From positions 1-17,079 of the forward strand of contig JAAEMD010000580.1 of assembly GCA_024225875.1 (NCBI GenBank): a DNA stretch of 17,079 bases. The letters run 5' to 3'. Both the position numbers and the translations under genes were made by a program. Below the pieces are notes generated by a model. It was not told the origin of the DNA and did no database searches. It worked only from the letters and a program-made list of their open reading frames with translations. Shown here in pieces: positions 8,623 to 15,051 of the stretch (position 1 is the first letter of the stretch; the number at the start of each line of letters is the position of its first letter). Source of the DNA: a bacterium (lineage in GTDB: Bacteria; Margulisbacteria; Marinamargulisbacteria; JAAEMD01).

Positions 8623-10818
8623 ATGTTAAAAAAACTGTCAACAAGATTATCAATAGTAACAATATTTATAACAGCTGTATTATTAGCTTTATTCACTCTT
8701 CACCTTGTAAAAATACAAACGAACAATCTCAATAAAATGATACAGGAAAAAGGGATTGCTGTTGCTGAAACAGGCGCAAAAACAATGGCAATTATGCTTG
8801 AAAATATAATTGATAATGAAATATTTACGATAGATGAGCTTTTTGATCAACGACTTGAAAAAATTCAACTTCCGGATAAATATATAAGTTCCTATAAAAA
8901 TATAGAACCTGCAAAACTTACATCAATTCAAAAGTATCATTATATAACAGGTCTGGATTCATATCTTGATAACGCTATAATTGAAATTCAGGATAAGTTT
9001 CTGCGTGACCCTCAAATCGAATATGCTGTTATTGTAGATCGTAACGGATACCTGCCAGCCCATAATTCCAAATATTCTAAAAGATTAACTGGTAATTTCA
9101 TATTCGACCGCAATAATAACAGAACTAAAAGGATTTTTCGTGATCAGGTATCCTTTTATATAACTCGTAATACAAATAAACCCTACCTTGAACAAATATA
9201 TCATCGCGACACTGGTGAAACACTATGGGACATATCTTCTCCTGTATTTATACGTGGACGACACTGGGGTGCTTTTAGAATAGGTTTGTCTATGAAAAAA
9301 ACACATCTGGCAATAGAAGATTTAAGAAACAAGTTTTTAATAGCTATGCTGATACTTCTAGCTTTAACCGCAGTTATAAATTACCTGTTTACTGAACGTA
9401 TGATGAAACCATTACAGGATCTTCATCATGGGGTTGAGCGAATAGCCAGGGGGGATCTTTCACACAAGCAGAATATCGTTTCTAATGATGAGGTTGGTGC
9501 CCTTGCATCAGCTTTCAACAATATGGTTATTGATCTACAGAATCATATTGATCAGCTTAAAACCACTACAGCAGAAAAAGAACGTATGTCCGTTGAATTG
9601 CGTGTAGCCAGTGACATTCAACACAACATGCTCCCTAAAATTTTCCCTCCCTTTCCTGAAAAAAAAGATAAGTTCGATATTTATGCTTTTGTTGAGCCTG
9701 CCAAGGAAGTAGGCGGTGATTTTTATGACTTTATGCTTAATGAGAAAGATGGTCTATTATGCTTTACAGTAGGTGATGTATCAGGTAAAGGAGTTCCTGC
9801 CTCTCTATTTATGGCTGTTACCCTCACCTTATTAAAATCTACATCAACAAAAATCACTTCTCCTGCTGAGATTTTAACCAGTGTTAATAAAGAGCTCTGT
9901 CGTGACAATGATACTGCATTATTTGTTACTATATTCTATGCTGTTTTAAATATAAAAACAGGTACTCTTGAATATTGCCTTGCAGGACATAACCCGCCAT
10001 ATCTTGTATCAAAAGAAGGACAGGTAACTGAATTCACTTCTACTAATGGGATAGCCCTGGGTATTGATGAAGAAGCTGAGTACATGTCAAGAAAAATTCA
10101 ATTATCTTCTGAAGATAATATTTTTGTTTTTACTGACGGTGTTACAGAAGCACGTAATACTGAAGGCGAGTTTTATCAAGAAGACCGTTTAACAGAATTT
10201 CTACAAAATTTCAGAACTGAATCAGTAAAAGAGATCATTGATAAAACAAAAGAAAATGTTCTTGATTTTGTTCAGAACGCACCTCAGTCCGATGATATAA
10301 CAATGTTAGCTTTCAAATACTTAAATAAAGAAGATAAGTCAAAATCAAACGTGACTGAAACTATTGATGATAAAGCTACAGATATAGATTTTAAAAATGA
10401 TATAGACGGTAAGTTCATGGTTCCTTTTAAGAACAAAATATCTGAAGTAAATAGATTACATGAAATACTTGATACTTTCTGTAAAAATAACAATATTCCT
10501 GATAATGTAAAAATAAATCTTAATCTGGCCCTGGAAGAGCTTCTTGTTAACACCATTAATTATGGCTTTAATGATGATCAAGAGCACTTGATACATTTAC
10601 ATATGCATTTAAAAAACAATACTGTTATAGTAAAGCTGGAGGATGATGGGGTTGCTTTTAATCCTATAGAAGCCAAAGCGCCTGATCTGGATTCTCCACT
10701 GGAAGACAAACCAATAGGAGGTCTTGGGATTCATTTTGTAAAAACTCTAATGGATTCTATTGACTATAAATATGAAAATGGCAAGAATATTCTATTGATG
10801 GAAATCAAGGCTAATTAG
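8623..10818 (+). CDS. Membrane SpoIIE-type phosphatase fused to RsbW-like kinase
   Basis: A 731-residue inner-membrane signalling protein. A membrane helix at ~7-26 and another at ~236-257 flank a periplasmic sensory region (~30-230) homologous to the preceding gene product. A HAMP linker follows (~257-310). A PP2C/SpoIIE phosphatase spans ~340-570, with metal-site residues Asp366 (GGDFYD), Asp385 (GDVSGKG), Asp505 (FTDGVTE) and Asp557/558 (SDDITML). The C-terminus (~600-731) is a GHKL ATPase of the anti-sigma type, with N-box LALEELLVN (Glu638/639, Asn643), EDDGVAF and GGLGIHFVK. Phosphatase and kinase for the same STAS partner would therefore share one chain. The ATG at 8623 is supported by AAAAGG at 8609-8614 and lies five bases after the upstream stop. 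The STAS gene follows by 20 bases. Family assignment is firm, while the target is inferred from context. Confidence 0.9.
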   Translation: MLKKLSTRLSIVTIFITAVLLALFTLHLVKIQTNNLNKMIQEKGIAVAETGAKTMAIMLENIIDNEIFTIDELFDQRLEKIQLPDKYISSYKNIEPAKLTSIQKYHYITGLDSYLDNAIIEIQDKFLRDPQIEYAVIVDRNGYLPAHNSKYSKRLTGNFIFDRNNNRTKRIFRDQVSFYITRNTNKPYLEQIYHRDTGETLWDISSPVFIRGRHWGAFRIGLSMKKTHLAIEDLRNKFLIAMLILLALTAVINYLFTERMMKPLQDLHHGVERIARGDLSHKQNIVSNDEVGALASAFNNMVIDLQNHIDQLKTTTAEKERMSVELRVASDIQHNMLPKIFPPFPEKKDKFDIYAFVEPAKEVGGDFYDFMLNEKDGLLCFTVGDVSGKGVPASLFMAVTLTLLKSTSTKITSPAEILTSVNKELCRDNDTALFVTIFYAVLNIKTGTLEYCLAGHNPPYLVSKEGQVTEFTSTNGIALGIDEEAEYMSRKIQLSSEDNIFVFTDGVTEARNTEGEFYQEDRLTEFLQNFRTESVKEIIDKTKENVLDFVQNAPQSDDITMLAFKYLNKEDKSKSNVTETIDDKATDIDFKNDIDGKFMVPFKNKISEVNRLHEILDTFCKNNNIPDNVKINLNLALEELLVNTINYGFNDDQEHLIHLHMHLKNNTVIVKLEDDGVAFNPIEAKAPDLDSPLEDKPIGGLGIHFVKTLMDSIDYKYENGKNILLMEIKAN

Positions 10819-10838
10819 TTTAAGAAAGAAGGAAAATA

Positions 10839-11168
10839 ATGGAAATTACAGAAAATATAATAGACAACATTTTTATTTTATCATTAAATGGGAAATTAGA
10901 TACCATAACTTCGAACGATTTGCAGGAAAAGTTAATGGATACTATAAGTAGTGGTGAAAAAAAAATCATTATTGATTTAACTGAGTGCAGCTATATAAGC
11001 AGTGCAGGATTGAGAGTTCTTTTAATGGGTCAAAAAAGGCTTAAGCCACTGGGCGGCAGTATTATGCTGGCATCTGTCAGCGATAATATTAAACAAATAT
11101 TCAGCATTTCAGGGTTTTCCAGTCTCTTCGTTTTTTTTGATTCTATAGATGCAGCTTTACAGAAGTAG
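10839..11168 (+). CDS. STAS-domain anti-anti-sigma-like protein
   Basis: A 109-residue single STAS domain of the SpoIIAA/RsbV/BtrV class. The core block DLTECSYISSAGLRVLL (residues 46-62) holds the expected phosphorylatable serine region (Ser54/Ser55). It should be phosphorylated by a GHKL kinase and dephosphorylated by a PP2C phosphatase, and both domains are in the protein encoded directly upstream. In its dephosphorylated form it would bind the kinase or another client. AAGAAGGA at 10827-10834 gives a strong ribosome site for the ATG at 10839. It is the last gene of the operon. No sigma factor gene is in the window, so the final output is not visible. Confidence 0.9.
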   Translation: MEITENIIDNIFILSLNGKLDTITSNDLQEKLMDTISSGEKKIIIDLTECSYISSAGLRVLLMGQKRLKPLGGSIMLASVSDNIKQIFSISGFSSLFVFFDSIDAALQK

Positions 11169-11299
11169 CAGTTAGACTTTTTAATAATAGACAGTTTCCA
11201 GGACTGATTTAAAAAATATATTTTCAAATTTTCTATTATAGCTGATCCAAAGTGAAATGTCCGACACTAAAGTTTTCAAATGACTTCGTTAATGTACGC

Positions 11300-11309
11300 C
11301 AGTATACTG
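11300..11309. promoter_or_regulatory. Perfect 10-bp palindrome, possible operator
   Basis: CAGTATACTG is its own reverse complement and lies in the 219-bp gap between the STAS gene and the glycosylase gene. The rest of that gap has no ORF longer than about 14 codons on the plus strand and no RNA gene I can recognise. A regulator site is possible but unsupported beyond the symmetry. Confidence 0.2.
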
Positions 11310-11342
11310 CACTCAGCCATTTAAACGGACTCTTCAATTTGT

Positions 11343-11387
11343 ACCAGCTATATAAGCTTATTACTAAAATACAGCAGCTGGTTTTTT
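11343..11387 (+). terminator. Hairpin plus T-run ending at a start codon
   Basis: ACCAGCT (11343-11349) pairs perfectly with AGCTGGT (11376-11382), and a run of six T (11382-11387) follows at once, as in an intrinsic terminator. The 26-base loop is long. The T-run touches the ATG at 11388, so this element would either end the exporter operon transcript or act as an attenuator for the next gene. A TAAAAT box inside the loop (11365-11370) might instead be part of a promoter for that gene. Confidence 0.4.
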
Positions 11388-12068
11388 ATGAACAATAAAA
11401 GAAAAATAAATATTATTTACAGGCTGCTCTTTAATCATTTTGGCCCTCAGCACTGGTGGCCGGGAAACAGTAGAGAAGAGATAATTACCGGTGCTATTCT
11501 GACTCAGAACACAGCCTGGGCTAATGTAGAAAAAGCAGTACATAACCTTAAAAGTAATAATTTAATTAATTTCCATTCTTTACTAAATACAAGCCATAGT
11601 AAAGTTGCCGCTTTAATTAAGCCCAGCGGTTACTTTAACCAGAAGGCAGAAACGCTGCATTGTTTTGCCAGACATTTAAGTATTTATGATTTTGATCTTA
11701 ATCGTTTTTTCAATCAAAACATTCTTGAGCTTAGAAATGAGCTTCTAAGTATCCGTGGTATAGGCAGGGAAACAGCGGACAGCATTATTTTATACAGCGC
11801 AAATAAACCGATATTTGTTATTGATGCTTATACCAGAAGAATTTTCAGCAGAAACAAAATAACACCCGGCAGTAAAATTATTGTTGCAGAAAAAAGAAAG
11901 TATGAATATGATGACTGGAGGTTAATGTTTGAAAGTTCACTGGAAAAAGAAAATAAATTGTTTAACGAGTATCATGCACTGATAGTACAAACAGGAAAAA
12001 ACTTCTGTAAAACCAGGCCGTTATGCAACCAGTGTCCATTAATAAAGGTATGTGCTGAATCAATATGA
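11388..12068 (+). CDS. Endonuclease III-family DNA glycosylase (HhH-GPD), Lys replaced by Glu
   Basis: A 226-residue HhH-GPD base-excision-repair glycosylase. The N-terminal block HWWPGNSREEIITGAILTQNTAW marks the small endonuclease III-domain subgroup. The helix-hairpin-helix is IRGIGRETADS (~122-132) and the catalytic Asp is Asp146 (VIDAYTRRIF). Four cysteines near the C-terminus (C-x5-C-x2-C-x5-C, in CKTRPLCNQC) should hold a [4Fe-4S] cluster. Glu128 lies exactly 18 residues before the Asp, where E. coli Nth has its Lys120 Schiff-base residue. This predicts a monofunctional glycosylase without beta-lyase action, as in H. pylori MagIII (3-methyladenine glycosylase). The substrate is unproven. 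The start agrees with family length but has no Shine-Dalgarno, because a T-run precedes it. Confidence 0.87.
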   Translation: MNNKRKINIIYRLLFNHFGPQHWWPGNSREEIITGAILTQNTAWANVEKAVHNLKSNNLINFHSLLNTSHSKVAALIKPSGYFNQKAETLHCFARHLSIYDFDLNRFFNQNILELRNELLSIRGIGRETADSIILYSANKPIFVIDAYTRRIFSRNKITPGSKIIVAEKRKYEYDDWRLMFESSLEKENKLFNEYHALIVQTGKNFCKTRPLCNQCPLIKVCAESI

Positions 12069-12084
12069 TTAGAGGATAAATTAA

Positions 12085-12513
12085 TTGACATTCATAAAAA
12101 AAACAGCCCTGCAGATACTAAGGTTAATTTTAAGATTCATTCGTGATTTTGATGGTTTTTTCACCAGATATTCAAAAAAAATATTTAAAAAACAATATAT
12201 TATTAAAGGACAGTGCAAACAATGTGGTGTCTGCTGTACAAAAATAGCAATTTATCTTTCCGAAAGTTTCTGGCACTACCCTTTATTAAGAAATCTGGCT
12301 GTAAAATGGTATGAGTTCGTATATAACTTTACTATGGTTAAAAAAGAGCCTGATTTAAAGGTCCTGGTTTTCTCATGTAATTATCTAAAAGAAAACAAGT
12401 GCTCAATACACAAAAAGAGACCATATTTTTGCAGGAACTACCCTGATACCGAATATTTTACTAAACAGGTATTTATAGAAGGCTGCAGCTTCTATTGCAC
12501 TCTATCAGATTAG
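12085..12513 (+). CDS. YkgJ-family cysteine-cluster protein
   Basis: A 142-residue member of the YkgJ/zinc- or iron-chelating cysteine-cluster family. The typical pattern is present: CKQCGVCC (C-x2-C-x2-CC) near residues 43-50, CSIHKKRPYFCRNYP near 111-125, and a closing C-x3-C (GCSFYC). These cysteines probably bind a metal or Fe-S centre. The biochemical role of the family is not settled. The start is a TTG at 12085, preferred because AGAGGA (12071-12076) lies eight bases upstream and no ATG fits. It follows the glycosylase gene by 16 bases, suggesting cotranscription. Its stop overlaps the convergent topoisomerase stop by four bases. Confidence 0.8.
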   Translation: MTFIKKTALQILRLILRFIRDFDGFFTRYSKKIFKKQYIIKGQCKQCGVCCTKIAIYLSESFWHYPLLRNLAVKWYEFVYNFTMVKKEPDLKVLVFSCNYLKENKCSIHKKRPYFCRNYPDTEYFTKQVFIEGCSFYCTLSD

Positions 12514-14885
12514 AAAACAAACTCTACTCTACCATTTTTCAGAACAAGCCTTGTTTCAAACGAAGCACCGGATCTGTTTTTAAAACCTTTAAGCAGCTGG
12601 GTCTCTCCTTGTTTTAATAGCTTTTTTGCAATACTTTCCGTGATTTGTTTGCCGGCAATAATTTTCCAAATAGCAAATTTACAGCCCGTACTTTTCCAGT
12701 TTGAACAAGAAAAAGCTTTAGCAGTTTCATATATTTCCGCATTACAAAGAGGACATTTACCTAAAGACTGCCTGCTGCCGTCAGGATCAGGGAATTTGAA
12801 TCCAATGGTATTATCTTTTTTAATAATCAAGGCTGCATCAAATGTTTTACCTGCTTTACTTTTAAACCCCTTTATTACAGAGGTTTCCTTTTTTTCCAAT
12901 AGCTCTATAGCCAGATGTTTTGTAATAACCTTTCCTGCTATACTCTTCCATACAGCAAATTTACAGCCTCTTGACTTCCAGTTAGAACAGGAAAAAGACA
13001 GCTTTGTTTCAACAATGGAGCCATCGCATAAATAGCAATCTCCTATACTATTTGTTACCGGAACAAATATTTCTTTATCACTTTTTTTAACATTATCAAC
13101 AATTCTGGAAGTGAACTCTATAATCTTATCCATATACTCTGCTCTAGAATATTTTCTCTGAGCTATATCATTCAATTTTTTTTCCCATTGACCAGTAAGC
13201 TCAGAAGACAAAAGCTCTCTATCCTGTATACAGGCAATAAGGTGACAACCCTTCTGGGTAGGGATAAGTTTATTCTTATCACGTTTTATATACTTGACAT
13301 TAATTAAACGCTCCAGAATTTGTGCTCTTGTTGCCGGTGTTCCTAAACCGCAATCCTTAATTGCTTCTCTTAGTTCGTCATCATCTATTTGTTTGCCAGC
13401 GGTTTCCATAGAAGCCAGAATACTGGCTTCTGTATACAAAGGTGGCGCTTTTGTTTGTTTGGATTCCAGAGAACTTTCCTTTTGCTCTACTTCATCTTTT
13501 TCTTTTACTTCAGGCAATTTATCGCTATCATCTAAATCCTTTAGACTGGCAGAACCGGAGTAAACAGCTCGCCACCCCTGTTTTTTAGTTACAACCCCCA
13601 TTGTTTTAAACTTACTCTCTCCAAAAGCAGTAATTATATCTGTCTGATCCTTAACACACTCATCCATAAATACTGCAAGAAATCTTTTTATTACCAGATC
13701 AAAAATATTAAGCTCTTCCTTTGATAGATCAGATGTTCGAGCTTTTTTATCAGTTGGTATTATTGCGTGATGATCCGTAACCCTGCTGTCATCTACAATC
13801 CTTTTAGTAATTTTCAATTTCTTTTCCAGTATTTTTTCAGCAAAGCTGGAATAGTCACTTAAATCCAGCAAATTTTTTATTCCTGTTTCCAGCTCAGGAA
13901 TGATGTCGCTGCTAAGATACCTGGATGATGTTCTGGGATAAGTCAGCAGCTTATGTTTTTCATATAAATCCTGCATAATTTTTAGAGTCTGATCTGCAGA
14001 ATATCCAAATCGACGGTTAGAATCTTTCTGTAGTTCTGTAAGATCATACAGCAGTGGCTGCTTTTCCTTACGCTCTTTGCCGGTAACTTTTATAATAGTG
14101 CCGTCAGGGTTTTTCTTAATGTCTGCAATAACAGCTTCAGCTATACCCTTATCAAAGAAACGGTCATCCTTACCAGCAAACCACTTACCTTTATATTCTC
14201 CATTTTTATGTTTAACCTTTACAAAAATCTCATAATAATTTTCAGGTTTGAAATTAGTATTTTCATAGTACCTGTCGACTATCATTTTCAAGACAGGTGT
14301 TTGGACCCTGCCAACACTCATAACACCTTTTCCAGTTGAAAATTTGATTGTATAAGCTCTTGTAGCATTCATACCTATCAGCCAGTCTGCTTCTGTACGA
14401 CTAACTGCGGAATGATAAAGCGGCTGATAGTCTGACCCGGGCTTTAAGCTGGAAAAACCATCCTGGATTGCCTTATCAGTTTGAGAGGATATCCATAATC
14501 TTTTTATTTCTTTATTACACCTGGAAAACTCATATATAAAACGAAATATAAGCTCCCCTTCCCTTCCTGCATCAGTTGCACAAATCACTTCTGTGACCTT
14601 ATCGTTATTAAACAGACCTGAGATTACCTTATACTGTTTACTTACTCCAGGATCATCATTTAATGCACGTATAAAACTTTCCGGTATGACAGGCAGATCA
14701 GAAAGCTGCCAGTTTTTATATTTATCGTCATAACTTTCCGGGTAAACAAGTCTGATTAAATGTCCGTAAGCCCAGGTAATATAATAACCGTTACCTTCAA
14801 AATATCCATCTTTCCGCTGTCCTGCTTTCAGAACTTTAGCGATATCTTTTGCTACACTCGGTTTTTCAGTTAAAATCACTTTCAT
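12510..14885 (-). CDS. topB: DNA topoisomerase III
   Basis: A 791-residue type IA topoisomerase that passes single strands through a transient break to decatenate and relax DNA. The Toprim domain (~1-150) has Glu7 (TEKPS) and CATDAGREGEL (Asp105, Glu109, Glu111). The second acidic residue is Gly107, as in the B. subtilis-type TopB subgroup. The catalytic tyrosine is Tyr316 in LLTYPRTSSRYLSSD, and VGRVQTPVL and GLGTPATRA are further family blocks. The C-terminus adds two tandem four-cysteine modules at ~617-695 and ~711-791, each with FSCSNWKS-GCKFA-WK. They explain the extra length over E. coli TopB and probably bind DNA. No Shine-Dalgarno precedes the ATG. It is convergent with the YkgJ-like gene, and the genes overlap by four bases. 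Confidence 0.94.
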   Translation of the reverse strand: MKVILTEKPSVAKDIAKVLKAGQRKDGYFEGNGYYITWAYGHLIRLVYPESYDDKYKNWQLSDLPVIPESFIRALNDDPGVSKQYKVISGLFNNDKVTEVICATDAGREGELIFRFIYEFSRCNKEIKRLWISSQTDKAIQDGFSSLKPGSDYQPLYHSAVSRTEADWLIGMNATRAYTIKFSTGKGVMSVGRVQTPVLKMIVDRYYENTNFKPENYYEIFVKVKHKNGEYKGKWFAGKDDRFFDKGIAEAVIADIKKNPDGTIIKVTGKERKEKQPLLYDLTELQKDSNRRFGYSADQTLKIMQDLYEKHKLLTYPRTSSRYLSSDIIPELETGIKNLLDLSDYSSFAEKILEKKLKITKRIVDDSRVTDHHAIIPTDKKARTSDLSKEELNIFDLVIKRFLAVFMDECVKDQTDIITAFGESKFKTMGVVTKKQGWRAVYSGSASLKDLDDSDKLPEVKEKDEVEQKESSLESKQTKAPPLYTEASILASMETAGKQIDDDELREAIKDCGLGTPATRAQILERLINVKYIKRDKNKLIPTQKGCHLIACIQDRELLSSELTGQWEKKLNDIAQRKYSRAEYMDKIIEFTSRIVDNVKKSDKEIFVPVTNSIGDCYLCDGSIVETKLSFSCSNWKSRGCKFAVWKSIAGKVITKHLAIELLEKKETSVIKGFKSKAGKTFDAALIIKKDNTIGFKFPDPDGSRQSLGKCPLCNAEIYETAKAFSCSNWKSTGCKFAIWKIIAGKQITESIAKKLLKQGETQLLKGFKNRSGASFETRLVLKNGRVEFVF

Positions 14886-14920
14886 TTTGAATATTTTAGC
14901 ATAACTTTTTATTGCAAAAT
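14886..14920 (-). promoter_or_regulatory. Candidate topB promoter with extended -10
   Basis: On the minus strand, ATGCTAAAAT (a TGn-extended -10 resembling TAAAAT) ends seven bases before the topB ATG, with TTTTGCAATAAA further upstream as a poor -35 region. A start from this box would give almost no leader, in keeping with the missing Shine-Dalgarno. This is pattern-based only. Confidence 0.3.
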
Positions 14921-14932
14921 ACCGAGAATATA

Positions 14933-14955
14933 TTGATATCTCTTTTGAATATCAA
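14933..14955. repeat. 7-bp inverted repeat upstream of topB
   Basis: TTGATAT (14933-14939) and ATATCAA (14949-14955) form a perfect inverted repeat with a nine-base spacer, just upstream of the candidate topB promoter. A second repeat, AATCGT/ACGATT (14995-15000 and 15008-15013), lies closer to the 3' end of the minus-strand gene at 15052. Neither is followed by a T-run on the relevant strand, so they look more like operators or chance hairpins than terminators. Confidence 0.3.
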
Positions 14956-15051
14956 AATCTCTAAAGTCAAAAAAGCTGATTTTCCCGCATAATTAATCGT
15001 TAATTAGACGATTTTGAAGATGATGTATAGCTTGTTTTTAATCATGTATTT

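Noticed and set aside
11030..11227. Minus-strand 65-codon ORF over the STAS gene end
   Set aside because: It mostly mirrors the STAS coding sequence and has no ribosome site or recognisable product.
11280..11324. 14-codon ORF between the STAS and glycosylase genes as a possible peptide precursor
   Set aside because: It has no ribosome site, no leader-like sequence and no GG site, and is the length expected by chance.
11169..11387. tRNA, small RNA or insertion-sequence remnant in the largest plus-strand gap
   Set aside because: No cloverleaf, no paired terminal repeats and no transposase fragment could be seen; only the short palindrome and the terminal hairpin stand out.
12640..13563. Plus-strand ORFs opposite topB (12640-13035 and 13294-13563)
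   Set aside because: They are antisense to a well-supported gene, and their products only mirror its codons.
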